64,000 nt of DNA from Manihot esculenta (GCF_001659605.2 NC_035176.2:33908716-33972715), one strand, 5' to 3'. Shown: positions 44,830 through 58,024, counted from the stretch's first letter. Numbers and translations are program-made. Notes: a model not told the origin generated them from the sequence alone.

Positions 44830-47005
44830 TCATAAGTATGCATCCTCACCATCATTATAATTTGGGAAGGTAACACATTTGAAAACTTTGCACTTAGGAC
44901 ATATGACATATCCAATCTGCATCAAAGTTTTAAGCATAAAGTAAGGATTATCACCGTAACCTGTTTTAGAGAGATGCATCTGCACTTCACAAGTCAATTC
45001 TAAGGCACATTCGAAACAGAGTCAACAAGCAATAGAATGACAGACACATAGCATTACCAAAAGGTTCAAAACCACATGCTAATAAATATGGACAGGTGAA
45101 TAAGGGTCCATCTGCATGCACTATTTGGACCAAATCGACCTTCTAAATATATGAGGAGGAAAAGGTAGCAGAGACCTTCTCATCTATGGGAAAACATTGC
45201 ATCATTAGACCAAAATAGGGATATGAGAATTAGAGATCACAAGGAAAAGCTCCCTTCAATTGGTTGGGTGAAGGAAGTAGATGTCAAGGAAGATCATTAT
45301 TCACAAGCTTCCAAATTAGTGGAATTACTTACAGCTCTGCAAGATGGACATCGACGGTAGATCCGCTTATTTTCAGCTTTCACATTGGTTTTTAGTCCCT
45401 TGCAGAAATCACAAAGTAGCCATCCTTTTCCATTACAAGGTTCACACATGATAATTGAGTCAACCTTCACAAATACTGGACTAGAGTAAGAACAGGATTA
45501 GCTTAGGATAGGACTGGAACTACACACACATTAAAGAGTATAAAAAAAAATTCCCTTTTTCTTCACATGTATATTCTCAATAACAGTTAGAAAGCAACAA
45601 TGACAACATTAAAAACTAGGTTTCACAACAAACTATTAAGCATGTTTGATTGAAATGAATTCCACAAATTTTGTGGAAATCAATTGAATTCCTTATTTCA
45701 TATTTTTGGTTTGAAAAATATTTAGGAATTCAATTCTATCAAATTGTCTATAGCTAAAATCAAATTCCATTCAAATTTCATTGGAATAGGTGGAATTTTC
45801 AAATGAATTCCACAAAATTAAGAGTAACATTTTTTAGACTAAAATGCCAAAGTCTTTGTCACACACACACTCTCTCGAACACTTCTCTCTCTTTCTCTCA
45901 TCTCTCTAACTTTTCCCTCCTCTCTCTCTCTCACACACACAAACAAAACTGATTTTCATAATTAAAATAAACTCATTCTTCGGCCAAAAAAAAAGTTACT
46001 AAGGATATTTTAAAATAAGACCAACTTAATTCTAAATTATATTATAAGAACGCCCTTTATCCAATATAATGTTTAAGTGCCTTTTTATGGAGGATATTTT
46101 GGGAAATAAAAGTAAATAAACTTCAACTATAAAATGATACCTAACATGAATTATATGGACTTAATGAATTATTCAATTTAAGTTGCATCATATCAAACAT
46201 GCAAATCGATTTCCAAATTGAATTTTACGTCTCTAATTCATTTGAACAAATTAGGAAACTACAAAATTCATTGTTTTCGTACAATTCTTTAGCAATTAAA
46301 ATTTTTGCAGTCTTATTGCTGTGCTCATGAACAAAGGCATGCTTTGCAATCGCCTTCATGGTTTCATCCATACATCTATACCAACGAAGACGAGGAATTA
46401 AAAATAGCTATGTGCACGGCCTGCTAAAAGTGGAAAGATAACATAATGAACAAGATTTTAGGAGGGGCGTTTTATAGAGATGAATTAACATAAACCTTAA
46501 CGAAAGAGAAATACAAGAAAATAAATGAAGTTAACATGGAAGTTAGAAGATGTCTGGGCAGTCTTCTCCAAAAAAAAAATGTAGGAATATGGATAGGCAC
46601 AGCACCTCAATGTTTCAACAGTTGCAAAGAAATGCAATGGGATTATGGATGAAGGTCACAAAGGCTAAAGATATTGATGAGGTAGGGTAAGATCCCAAAT
46701 CCGAACTGCCTGTGTCAAACATAAAACTGAAAAACAACTCGATTGACCACTAAAAGAAACAGAGAGAATTGGCATAATTGTGAAGACTGTACATATTTAA
46801 TCTCGAAACTTGGTGAATTTGGAAGAAAAATAGCAAATATGAAAACCTGCTCATCTTGCAGCTGCAGCTGCTCCACTGGAACACAGTGCAAAGGCTTGAA
46901 GAAATGCCTGGTGGCGGAGGTGGTGTTCATCATCCTCCTCCATGGCGACGCCGACATCCTAGAGTAATTGAGCTTCGGTGGACTTAACACCATAACTGTT
47001 GCCAT
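44830..47005 (-). CDS. BSD2-like DnaJ-type zinc-finger protein, three coding exons
   Basis: Small plant gene reconstructed from splice signals. Exon 1, 47005-46847, starts MATVMVLSPP and looks like an organelle-targeting N-terminus rich in Ser, Arg and Thr. Exon 2, about 45475-45333, encodes IIMCEPCNGKGWLLCDFCKG and RRCPSCRA and ends at GT-AAGT. Exon 3, 44916-44830, follows GCAG and encodes IGYVICPKCKVFKC, ending DAYL and stop TGA. Four CxxC pairs form a DnaJ-type zinc-finger module without a J domain, as in chloroplast BSD2-like chaperones. The exon 2-3 junction is clean in phase 0. Exon 1-2 is not: the best donor (CAG|GTTTTC) joined to the best acceptor (TCCAG) runs into a stop. A weaker donor near 46805 would keep frame, or a microexon or 1-nt defect exists. 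Confidence 0.75.
45640..46202. mobile_element. Possible MITE in intron 1 of the zinc-finger gene
   Basis: GCATGTTTGAT at 45640-45650 and its inverse ATCAAACATGC at 46192-46202 bound about 560 bp of AT-rich non-coding DNA. A CA/CT-rich low-complexity stretch lies inside (45862-45955). No clear target duplication was recognised. Confidence 0.35.
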
Positions 47006-47209
47006 GTTTAATTTTACAGCTTAAAACTAAATATAAATCAGAAATACAACTCTCCCTCTCCCACCAGCATCTCCGGTTTATCCGATGGGGATAACGTCAA
47101 TATGACTGAGAGCAACAAGAACGCACCCCTTTTTCTCACAAATCACTAAACTGCCATCCCGTCTCCAAACCCGAACATTATGTACCGGTCCCACGAGTCC
47201 AACGGTTCT
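47006..47209. promoter_or_regulatory. 5' flank of the zinc-finger gene
   Basis: Presumed 5' untranslated region and promoter of the minus-strand gene. CT-rich plus-strand sequence at 47050-47085; no firm TATA box seen. Confidence 0.4.
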
Positions 47210-47738
47210 ACCGCAATATAGGATTGAGTATTTTTGGGTATTCGATCCGACCGAAACTTAATAGAACAGATTTGGATAGTTATAATCGGGTTTGAAACGG
47301 ATTCAAATTTTAAAAATAATACCCGTTATGAGTTCGGATCGAATTCGAGTTTTATGTACAGAACATCCATTATCCGAACCCATTTATATAAATAATTAAT
47401 TTAATATAAAAAATATATTTTATAATAATATTTATAAATTTTTTTATATATTTTTATTTAAAAATTTAAATTTAAATATTCTTTAAAAATATTAGATTTT
47501 TTAAATAAAAATTATTAATGAAAAATATTTTTTATATAAATTATTAATTAAAATATATAAGATTAAACGGGTTCGGATTTTATTCGGATAATAATAATTG
47601 GATTTGGGACGGATTCGAATAATTTAAATTAATTTTTAATCGGATTCAAAACGGATTCAAATATTATTAATATAAATTGAGTTCGGATTCAGATAGTTTA
47701 ATTTTCGCGGATAGGATACCGGTTTACATCCCTAATTT
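47210..47738. repeat. Dispersed repeat of unknown class with reiterated CGGATTC motifs
   Basis: Contains many scattered copies of GTTCGGAT / ACGGATTCAAA-type words around a very AT-rich core, and ends CCGGTTTACATCCCTAAT. This composition is common among plant non-autonomous repeats, but I cannot name the family. Confidence 0.45.
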
Positions 47739-49016
47739 TGACTGTGAAAGGGGATTTTATATTAGGTGGCTCCATCAAAAAGCCAATTGCTTATCTTAAA
47801 AACAGTGTTAAATAAAAACTCGAGCAGCTTTGAAACTAAAATCAAATGTGTCGATATTTGGAGATAGTATTAGGGCAAAACACCAGAGACATAGTAACTT
47901 GCAGTTGATTCAACATATTGGTTTAAATTTATACTATTAAGACACAAAAGGTTTAATCTCTGCCTCTAAATTTATAATTGAATTTCTTCTTCTTCTAGCC
48001 TATGAAAATTATTATCCAGTCTCTTCAGGGAAAGGCCTTCCTTCAAACAGCCGCAAACACAAATATTTGTTTATAATCGTCACCTCAGCTTCTTCCCACA
48101 GTAAGAAGTCTGTTGGTACCACAATTCACATTCACTAATGCTTACCTATTCAATTGCGCAACAACAATCAATGTATTCTAATGATTCAACCATGGTCTAT
48201 GCTCAAAATTATTAAGTTTTTTGTTACTTCAGTTAGTCACACGTTTAAAAGAGTCATCGTTAGCCAAATCTCGTTTAAATTTGGTCCTTTTTCATTAATT
48301 TTCTTCTTCCAATTATTATAACTGTTGTTAAAACTAAAATTTTGATTTTATTCTTATTTGAAGAAAAAAAATGACTTAAAATCAATTTGATAATAAAATC
48401 AAAAGATCAAAATCAATTTGATAATAAAATAAAAAAAATCAAAATGTTAAACATATAATTCTTGAAATTAAAATTTATTTGTAAACTTTAGAAAAAGCAG
48501 CCCAAGTTCAAGATTTGTTTTATAATTAAGCATTTTTTTAAATTGCAAAGACTGCATTAGGAGGCATTAAGGGAATTAGAAATGAGAATAATATAAGAAC
48601 AATTCAGTCTATTATGAATCAAAATATAAAATAAATAATTTTTTTATAAAAAAATAAATAATATTATTTTAATATCTTTTAGATTTACGGTAAACTGAAT
48701 CTCTCTAAAATTTCTACATAAAATACAATATGCTAATTGATTGAATGAAGTAAAAACAAAAACAAAAAAGTCATTTTATAGTAAAGAAAATTAAATTAAA
48801 TATGAGTTTTTTTTTATAATGATTCAGTTTTTTATTATTTTAATAAGAAATTTGTGTCAAGTTTGATTTAATTAATACCATGAAATAAAAAAAATGATGG
48901 ACTGATATATTTGTACCTTTACCATTTTTATATCAGTTATTGTAATATGATAAAAAAAATAATTGGGTAATTTCATTATATTTTTCTATTTAAGTGGGTA
49001 TATATCATATTCACAC
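47739..49016. other. AT-rich region, probably partly the 3' LTR of copia element G
   Basis: No gene seen. In the orientation of G the LTR should begin at about 49017 (TGTGAATATG...), directly after GAAGGAGAGAATTAAAG, a likely polypurine tract. The far edge of the LTR cannot be placed. Confidence 0.4.
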
Positions 49017-49076
49017 TTTAATTCTCTCCTTCAGTTGGATCATAAATATTTATCATACCCAACTTGTTAAAAAATA

Positions 49077-50077
49077 TTATATTCGAGATCCATTTAAAGT
49101 TTTGGTGATTAGATCACCTAGTTGCTCTCCTGTCTTCACATAACTAGTGAAGATTAAATTTTCGTAAAATTTCTCGAATGAAATGACAATCAACTTCAAT
49201 ATATTTATTTCGTTCATGATATACTGGATTGAAAGCAATGTGAAAAGCAGCTTAATTATTACACCAAAGTTTCGCGAGCGATGCAACATCCATACCAACT
49301 TCCTTCGGCAGATGATTTATCCACAGAATCTCACAAGTGGATTGAGTCATGGTCCTGTATTCTGACTCGGTACTAGATATGAATATCACATTTTGCTTCT
49401 TACTTTTTCAAAACACTAGGTTTCCTCCAATAAATACACAGTAGCTTATAGTCGACTTTCTATCATTTTTGAATTCCGCCCAGTCAGTATCAGAAAAACA
49501 CTCAAGTGCAGTATGCCCATGATCTCTGTAAAGTATACCGAGTTCAGGAGTCCCTTTTAGATAACATAGAATTTGTTCTAGAGTGACCCTATGTTTCACC
49601 GTAGGTGCAGACATAAATTGTCTTACAACGCTTACTGCAAAAGCAATATCTGGCCGAGTCATCACCACAAAGCAGTTCAGTTTTCCAACCAACCTCCTGT
49701 ACCTCTCTGGATCATTATAAGGGTCTCTATCATCTTTTGTAAAATATATATTAGGAATCATTAGTGTGCTACATGGTTTAGCTCCCATCTTCTCAGTTTC
49801 TGCAAGTAAGTCAAGGACATATTTCCTTTAAGACAGGAAAATTTCCTTTTTACTCCTCAAGACTTCGACTCCTTTGGTATGAAAACTTGCATGCAAGTAA
49901 TTTTTGAGAGAAGAGATCCCTATACTATCATTCTCTGTAATGGCAATATCATCAATATATACAACAAGGAGAATAATACTAGTATCTGAATTTCTATAGA
50001 AGACTGAATGATCACACTTGCTTTTTCTCAATCCAAAATTTTGAACAAATTTACTGAACTTGTCAAACCATGCATGG
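49077..50077 (-). pseudogene. Copia RT C-terminal part and RNase H of element G
   Basis: VVYIDDIAITEND (the copia YxDD site) lies at about 49940-49990. CSTLMIPN..YRRLVGKLNCFVVMTRPDIAFAV follows at 49408-49788. RNase H with SDTDWAEFKNDRKST and, after a frame break, SSTESEYRTMTQSTCEILWI leads to KTGEQLGDLITKTLNGSRI. Several frameshifts and stops. After it, LGMINIYDPTEGEN-stop is the usual copia ending. Confidence 0.85.
50073..50077 (+). repeat. Target-site duplication of element H, left copy (CATGG)
   Basis: CATGG here, CATAG at 61938-61942: one mismatch, consistent with ageing of an original CATAG. Confidence 0.7.
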
Positions 50078-52249
50078 TGTAACGACCCGGAAACCGGACT
50101 GCTACCGGCGCTAGGATTCAGATCGACTTAAGATCGCCGGAACCCGTAGCAAGCCTACTATGCATCCTGTGTACCTGATAAAATTCTATACATGATCATA
50201 CATTTTCATAAAAATTTAAACTTTTCATATACTAAGTTCAACCTGCGCATGCACCATAGACTGTATACATAAAACCCCACACTAGAGCCCTCATCAAATG
50301 CTCTAGTATGGTAAACATCACATGCCTCAAGCTTGGTTCAACATAACTTATCATTAAAACCTTTACATAAAGATCATGATAAATAGGGATATACAAAACA
50401 TAAACTAGGGAAAAGCACAAATCTAATCCATTACATAGTACATGTCCACCACTATATTACATAAACTTATACCAGCCTCTAGCCGACTTCCCGAGCTATT
50501 CTTGACCCTGCAAACCTGGGGTTGGAGGAAAGGGATAAGCTACAAGAGCCTAGTGAGCAGAACCATAAAAAATAGTTTAATAAACATATGCTCATATGAA
50601 ATGCATCACATCACAAACAATACACATTAAGGATGGACTTGTCACCAGTAACCCTCTACATATTCCAAATAATGTCCGGCCCTCGACGGAGCTCCTCAGG
50701 ACTTTCTCTTAAACATAACATAACATATCCAACTGTGCCAGGGGCGTAGAATGGCCAAGCCCTGGTCTTTCCCTTACATCGTGCCAGGGGCATAGAATGG
50801 GCAAGCCCTGATCTTTCCGTATCATATCAAAACATCTCGAAGGCTAGTGGGTCATCCAACATCTATCCACACCAATAATAAATTATGCAATGCAACATAT
50901 TCGTGAATTCTAATGCAAACATTCTAATACATAGACATGGCATTCATGATGCATGAACATGCTTTAAAAGTTTGATTACTTTAAAACAATAGATTAGTTT
51001 AGTTCTACTCATCCCTGGCTGACGCTCAACTACAACTATAGCAGCTGACTCACTGCTGGCTTCTGCGGTCTCTCGAGTCCGATACTACATAGGTGGACTC
51101 AAGTGAGGGACCAAACACATCTCTAACAAGACTCTAAACAACTCCCCAAAAACCCCCTAAAACATCACAAAATATGCATATAAAACAAGCAAAGGAAGAC
51201 TGGGCAAAGGACTTTCGGCGGCAGGTTCGGCGGCCGAAGGTCCTCTATAGATCCGAAAGTCGAGGTCTTTCGGGGGTAGGTTCGGCGGCCAAAGGTCCTC
51301 CATAGATCCAAAAGTCAGGGACTTTCAGAGGCGGGTTCAGCAGCCAAAACTCCCTTCCAGATCCGAAAGTGCATGCTTTCGAGGGCAGGTTAGGCGGCCA
51401 AAAGGCTGCCTCCCATGCAGGTTCGGCGGCCGAACCTGGGTTCCCCAAAATGGCAGAACCCGATTCTGCCTCATGCATTTCAACCCCAAAACTCTCAAAT
51501 CCTCACACCCAACTTCCCTCAACAAGCATACTCACTCCAACATGCATAAGGGGCATAAAAACTAACTTAAGCCCCAACAACAACAACAAAAACATCACAT
51601 AAGCATACATTCATCAAAAACCCTACTCAAAGCCTATAACCTTAGATTTAGCCATTTCATGCATTTTTTACCCTTAACCCTTTTTAAAACTTACTTAAAA
51701 CATAATAAAGAGCAAGGATCTACACTTACCTCTTGAAGATCGAAGGTAGATGTGATTCCAAACTTGGTGTTGAGAAGAAATGGTCTCCAAACTTTAAAAT
51801 CTTGGATTCAAGATTTAAAACTTCAAAATAGGAGAAAAACTCATGAATATGTAAAAGATTTGGAGGAAAACTAACATGAACACAAAGGGAGGGTGTGAAC
51901 TCACCTTTGCACGAAAATAGAGAGGAAAACCCTCACATTTTCGGACTAAAGGCCCTTTATAGGTGGTTGGCTAGACCACCTTCGGGGGCCGAAAGGAGAG
52001 CTCCCGCGGCAGCATTATGTTCGGTGGCCGAATATGAGGTTCAGCGGTCGAACCTGAGCTTGTCCCTCAAAAATATTTTTCTTTCAATTTAAAACCTTAA
52101 CTCAAAACGAAACAATAAAACTAATAAAATCATTTTGTAAAAACATATTTTACCCTTCTAGGAGGTTCCGACATCCGAGATTCTGGATTCCAACGGAGAT
52201 TTCGTCGGAAGGTTGGAATTCTGATATCGGAGTCTAGCCGGGTATTACA
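50078..52249 (-). repeat. 3' LTR of element H
   Basis: 2172 bp, TGTAACGACC...GGGTATTACA. Reversed TATA region CCTTTATAGG at 51953-51962; palindromes of the TTCGGCGGCCGAA type at 51220-51440. Confidence 0.9.
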
Positions 52250-52286
52250 TTCTTCCCCCCTTAAGAACATTCATCCCCGAATGTTC
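52250..52286 (-). other. Polypurine tract and hairpin of element H
   Basis: C-rich plus-strand run TTCTTCCCCCCTTAA next to the LTR. The hairpin GAACATTCG-GGGA-TGAATGTTC at 52265-52286 keeps its stem through a G-T pair. Confidence 0.75.
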
Positions 52287-52345
52287 AAACAACATACTAG
52301 CAAACATAACATCAAGAAAGCACACAAAAACATAGAACACTTACT

Positions 52346-55300
52346 TCAAAAGAGATAGGGGTACTGCCTAAGCATGGATTCCCGGGTCTCCCAGATGCAC
52401 TCTTCCATGTTGTGGTGATTCCAAAGGACTTTCACCATCGCGATTTTCTTGTTCCTCAGCTTTTTGATTTGTGTGTCTACGATCCGCACTGGCTGCTCAA
52501 TATAGGTGAGATCTCCTAGGATCTCTACCTTTGGTTCATTAAGAACCTTACTCGGATCCGACAAGAACTTCCGTAACATGGAGACATGAAAAACCGGATG
52601 GATTCTCTCCATTGAAGCAGGTAAATCTAACTTGTAGGATATGTTCCCAATCCTTTGCAAGATTTCGAAGGGTCCAATGTATCTTGGAACTAGTTTACCC
52701 TTCTTCCCAAAACGAATCACCCCCTTCATAGGAGACACCTTAAGCAATACTTATCCCCCTCCTAGAACACAACATGCTTCCTGCGGATGTCTGCATAGCT
52801 CTTTTGCCTGCTCACTGCTGTTTTGATCCTCTCTCTAATGATAGGCACTACCTTGATGGTGATCTCAACTAATTCTGGCCCTGCTAGCGCCCTTTCTCCC
52901 ACTTCTTCCCAACAGACATGTGACCTGCACTTCCTTCCGTATAGAGTCTCATAAGGAGCCATCCCAATGCTAGCATGGTAACTGTTGTTGTAGGCAAACT
53001 CCACCAGCGGTAGATGTTGCCTCTAAGAACCGCCAAAGTCTAGCACACACATTCTCAACATATCTTCTATGGTTTGGATGGTCATCTCTGACTGTCCGTC
53101 AGTCTGTGGATGGAAGGCAATGCTAAAGTCTACCTTGTGCCCATAGTATTTTGTAGACTCCGCCAAAACCTGGAGGTGAACTAGGGTCCCCTATCTGACA
53201 CAATTGAAACTAGAGCCCCCATGAAGCCTGACAATCTCCTCCATATAAACCTATGCCAGCTTGTCCATCGAGTAACCACTCCTGACAGGAATGAAGTGAG
53301 CAGATTTGGTCAATCTGTCCACTATTACCCATATTGAATCTAGCCTGTTGGACGTGGCTGGTAACCCCACTACGAAGTCCATCGCTATATTTTCCCATTT
53401 TCACTCTGGAATCGGTAGTGGTTTGAGCATCCTAGCTGGCTTCTGATGCTCAAGCTTCACCCTTTGACATATTTCACAAGCGGACACAAACTGTGCCACT
53501 TCTTTCTTCATAGCTGGCCACCAATAAACTCTTTTCAGATCTTGATACATTTTGGTGGCCCCAGGGTGAACACTATATCTGGCATTATGAGCTTCTCTCA
53601 TAATGTCCCCCTTTAAATTCACGTCATCTGGTACACATAACTTGTTCCCATAACGGAGGATCCCTTTGTTGTCAAATCTAAACTCCTCATTCTTGCCTGG
53701 CTGAACAGTCCTGGCAATTTTCACTAACTCAGGGTCCTCATGCTGTTTCTACACCACTTACTCCAGAAATACGGGTGTCATTCTCATTTGAGCCACTAGT
53801 GCACCTGTACCAGACAATTCTAACTGTAAACCTTCATTGATGAGCTTGTAAAATTCCCTCACCACCGGTCTTCTTTCCGCTGTAATATGGAATAAACTGC
53901 CAAGTGATTTTCGGCTGAGGGCATCTGCCACTACATTTGCCTTACCCGGATGATGCTGAATCTTGCAATCATAGTCACTAAGTAGTTCTACCCATCTTCT
54001 CTGCCTCAGGTTCAATTCCTTCTGACTTAAGATGTACTGCAAACTTTTATGATCTGTAAAGATCTCACATTTTACCCCATATAGGTAATGCCTCCACATC
54101 TTGAGTGTAAAGATCACGGCTGCCATCTCTAGGTCATGTGTAGAGTAATTCAACTCATGCTTCTTTAGCTGTCTAAAAGCATAAGCAATTACCCTCTCAT
54201 TCTGCATCAACACGTAACCTAGTCCCACCCAGGACGCATCACAAAACACCGTGAAGTCTTCATTACTCGTAGGCAGAGCTAACACCGGTGCTGACGTCAA
54301 CCTTCTCTTCAGTTCTTCAAAGCTTTCCTCACACTGGTCTGACCAAACAAACTTCTGATTCTTTTTTGTCAGTCTGGTCATAGGAGCAGCAATTTTTGAG
54401 AAATTCTGGACAAACCTCCTGTAGTAACCTGCCAAACCCAAAAAGCTCTTGATCTCTATTATTGTAGTGGGTCTGGGCTAGTTAGCTACAGCTTCTACTT
54501 TCTTGGGGTCCACCTCGATTCCCTTTTCAGATACCACATGCCCCAAGAAGGAGATGCTCCTCAACCAGAACTCACATTTAGAGAACTTGGCATACAAGTC
54601 ATGTTCTCTCAGGGTCTGCAATACGATCCTCAGATGATGGGCATGCTCTTCTGTGTTTCTGGAATACACTAAGATATCATCAATGAAAACAATAACAAAG
54701 TGATCCAGAAACTGGCTAAAAACTATGTTCATGAGGTCCATGAATGCTGCAGGGGCATTGGTTAACCCGAACGACATCACTAGGAACTCATAGTGCCTAT
54801 ATCTGGTCCTGAAAGCTGTCTTTGGGATATCTTCTTCTCTGACCCTCAGCTGATGGTACCCGGATCTCAAATCTATCTTCGAGAAACAACCGGCTACTGC
54901 TAGCTGGTTAAACAGATCATCGATCCTGGGTAACGGATATCTGTTCTTGGTAGTGACCTTATTCAACTGTCTGTAGTCGATACAAAGTCTCAGGGATCCA
55001 TCCTTCTTTTTCACAAACAGGACCGGAGCACCCCAAGGTGAGGTACTAGGTCGAATGAAGCCCTTCTCTACCAACTCTTGCAACTGCTCTTTCAACTCCT
55101 TTAACTCTGCAGGTGCCATCCTATAGGGAGGAATAGAGATGGGTCTGGTTCCTGGCATTACTTTAATTTCAAACTCTATCTTCCTAGTAGGTGGTAAACC
55201 TGACAGCTCATTTGGGAAGATATCTAGGAACTCTCTGACTACGGGCACTGAAGCTGGTTCCTTAACCTAACTATTAAGCTCTTTGACATGAGCAAGAAAC

Positions 55301-55635
55301 CCTTGACAACCCCTCCTAAATAACCTGCGAGCCTGAAGGGCTGATATCAAACCTCTAGGCATCCCTACTCTGTCCCCTTTGAAGACAACCTCTGACCCAT
55401 CCTGATCTCTGAACCTGACTACCTTGTCTCTGCAGTCCAAGGTAGCACCATGAGTAGAGAGCTAATCCATCCCCATAATGACATCAAAATCAGTCAAATC
55501 TAGAACGACAAGGTCGGCTGGAAGGCACCTACCCTCAATAAACACTGGACTGTACCGGCAGACTGACCCTGCCACAGATGGATCACACTTGGGCCCACTG
55601 ACCCAAAGAGGACACTCTAACCCAGAAGGTATCAA
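52346..55635 (-). pseudogene. pol of element H: protease C-terminus to chromodomain
   Basis: In element order from 55635: protease remainder (VILG-type with a stop near 55462), then RT (54478-55248, FIDDILVYS), RNase H (53758-54441, [13 protein letters not shown], where the usual Arg-Val is Trp-Val), integrase pieces with [16 protein letters not shown] (53401-53724), frame-broken core (52762-53404), and the tail [20 protein letters not shown] ending QYPYLF (52346-52747). TAG codons replace Trp near 54479 and near 53035. Non-functional. Confidence 0.88.
55631..55635 (+). repeat. Target-site duplication ATCAA, left copy (solo LTR J)
   Basis: ATCAA directly precedes TGTAATGCCC of LTR J and is repeated exactly at 57792-57796. 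Confidence 0.92.
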
Positions 55636-57791
55636 TGTAATGCCCGGCTAGACCCCAGCATCGGAATTCCTACCTTTTGGCCGAATCTCCATGGGAATCC
55701 AGAATTTCTCGAACGTCGGAGCCTTCTAGAAGGGTAAAATAAGGTTTTCATAAAATGTTTTTAATGCTTTTATGGTTTTAATGAAGAAAGAAAATTGAGT
55801 TTTGAAAGAAAACACCATGGAGGAAGAGCCCAGGTTCGGCCGCCGAACCTCATGTTCGGTCGCCGAACATGGCTCTCTTGTGGGAGCACCTTTGGCCCCC
55901 GAAAGTGGTCTGGCCAGCCCCTTGTCCGAAAATGGACGAGTTTTCTCTCTCTATTTTCGGGCATAGGTGAGATTTCACCCTCCTTTGGTTGATTTTATGA
56001 TTTCCTTCAAATCTTACAAGTTTTTTGACAAGCTTTTATCTTGTTTTGAAGTTTTTAAGCTCAAAACCGAAGTTTTGAAGTTTGGAGACCTCCGGAGACC
56101 CTTTCTCCTAATCTCCAAGTTTGGGTCATGCCTACCCTCGATCTTCAAGAGGTAAGTGTAGATCCATACCTTTGTTCATGTTTTGAATAAGTTTTAAGAA
56201 GGGGTTGAGGGTTTTGATACATGTTTAGGCTAGTTGTAAAATGTTAGGGTTTATGTTGGTTTATTGTTAAATGTATGAAAATGTGATATTTATGATGTTG
56301 TTTGTTGGGGTTTAGGCTAGTTTTATACCCCTTGTGCATGTTGGAGTGTGTTTGCATGCTGTGGGAAGTTGGAAGATAGGATTTGAGAGTTGTGGGGCTG
56401 AAATGCATGAGTTTGTGTCGGGTTCTGCCTTTCTGGGGAGCCCAGGTTTGGCCGCCAAAGAAGGGCTCGGCCGCCGAACTTGCTTGGGAGGCAGCCTTTT
56501 GGCCGCCTAACTTGCCCCCGAAAACATGCACTTTCGGCTCTGGAGGAGAGTTTCGACCGCCGAACTTGCCCTCCAAAGTCCTTGACTTTTGGATCTGTGG
56601 AGGACCTTCGGCCGTCGAACCTGCCTCCGAAGGACCCCGACTTTCGGATCTGTAGGGACCTTCGGCTGCCGAACCTGCTGCCGAAAGTCTCCTGTTCAGC
56701 CTTCCCTTGCCTGTTTTGCATGCATGTTTTATGGTGTTTTAGGGGGTTTTTAGGGAGATGTTTAGAGTCCTTATAGAGTATGTTTGGTCTCTCATTTGAG
56801 TCCACCTATGTAGGATCGGACTTGAGAAACCGAGGTGATCAACAGTGAGTTAGCTGCACCAGAGTCAGTTGAGTATCAGCCAGAGGTGAGTAGAACACAA
56901 CTCTTTTTATTTCAAAGCAATTAAACTTTTAAGCATGTTCATGCATCATGAATGCCATGTATGTAATAGGTTGTATTGTATTAGAATTCATGAATATGAC
57001 GCATTGCATAATATGATGTTGATGTGGATGGATGTTGGATGACCCATTGGCCCTTGATATGATATGATATGATATGGTATGGAAGTCCAGGTCGAGGCCC
57101 ATTCTACGCCCCTGGCACAGATGGATATGTTATGTTATGATATGTTAAGCGAAAGTCCTGAGGAGCTCCCGTTGTGGGCCGGGCACATTGGATTATGTAG
57201 AGGGTCATTGGTGACAAGTCCATCCTTGATGTGAATTGTTTGTGATGTGATGCATTTCATGAAAGCATATGTTTAATGAACCATTTTTACTGTTCTGCTC
57301 ACCGGGCTTTTGTAGTTCACCCCTTTCCCCTAACCCCTAGGTTTGCAGGGTCAGAAATAGCAGGAAGTCAGCAAGGGTAATGGCTATGTCATGTAGTAGA
57401 GTTGTAGTGGACATGTAATGTAATGTAAAGTAATATATTGAGGATTAATATTGTGCTTGGCCCTAATGTTTATTGTAAATCCCTATTGTACATGATCTTT
57501 ATGTAAATGTTTTAATGATGAGATATGTTGAACCAGGCTTGACATATGAGATGTTGACCCAACTAGAGCATTTGATAAGGGCTCTAGTAAGGGGTTTTAT
57601 GTATACAGTTATGATACATGCACAGGTCAAGCTTGGTATATGAAAAGTTTAAAGATTTTATGAAAATGTATGATCATGTATGACATTTTATCAGATGTAC
57701 AGGATGTATGTTAGGCTTGCTACGGGTTCCGGCGACCTTAAGTCGATCTGAATCCTAACGCCGATAGCGGTCTGGTTTTCGGATTGTTACA
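55636..57791 (+). repeat. Solo LTR J
   Basis: 2156 bp, TGTAATGCCC...GATTGTTACA, plus orientation, related to the LTR of A. No internal region accompanies it and the target duplication is perfect, so an LTR-LTR recombination removed the rest. The stretch that carries CTATAAAAG in the LTR of A is deleted here (55912-55925 reads GGCCAGCCCCTTGT). Confidence 0.92.
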
Positions 57792-57796
57792 ATCAA
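57792..57796 (+). repeat. Target-site duplication ATCAA, right copy
   Basis: Exact match to 55631-55635. Confidence 0.92.
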
Positions 57797-58022
57797 ACTC
57801 ACTCTGTCTACGGCTCTTGGAGCAACAAAAGAATGAGAAGTACCAGGGTCCATAAGAGCATACACATCAGAACATCCAATAGTGAGATTACCTGACACCA
57901 CGGTGTTCGACGTGTTAGCCTCCTGTTGAGTCATGGTGAAGATCCGTGCTGGAGTTGATGGACCTTCTCCGTGGAAACCTGCAGAAGAAGAGGCTGTCCC
58001 TCTCCCTCGACCACGCCCTCTA
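57797..58022 (-). pseudogene. Protease N-terminal part of element H
   Basis: Encodes [24 protein letters not shown] sequence and the active-site region DPGTSHSF. It is cut by LTR J downstream. A TAA at about 58026-58028 separates it from gag. Confidence 0.8.
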
Positions 58023-58024
58023 CC

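Noticed and set aside
44685..44915. 76-codon minus-strand frame starting MDMSYVLSAK
   Set aside because: Same DNA as exon 3 of the zinc-finger gene but in the wrong frame. The correct frame gives IGYVICPKCKVFKC.
45862..45955. CA/CT-rich stretch as a regulatory microsatellite
   Set aside because: It is short and irregular, inside an intron or possible MITE, with no support for a role.
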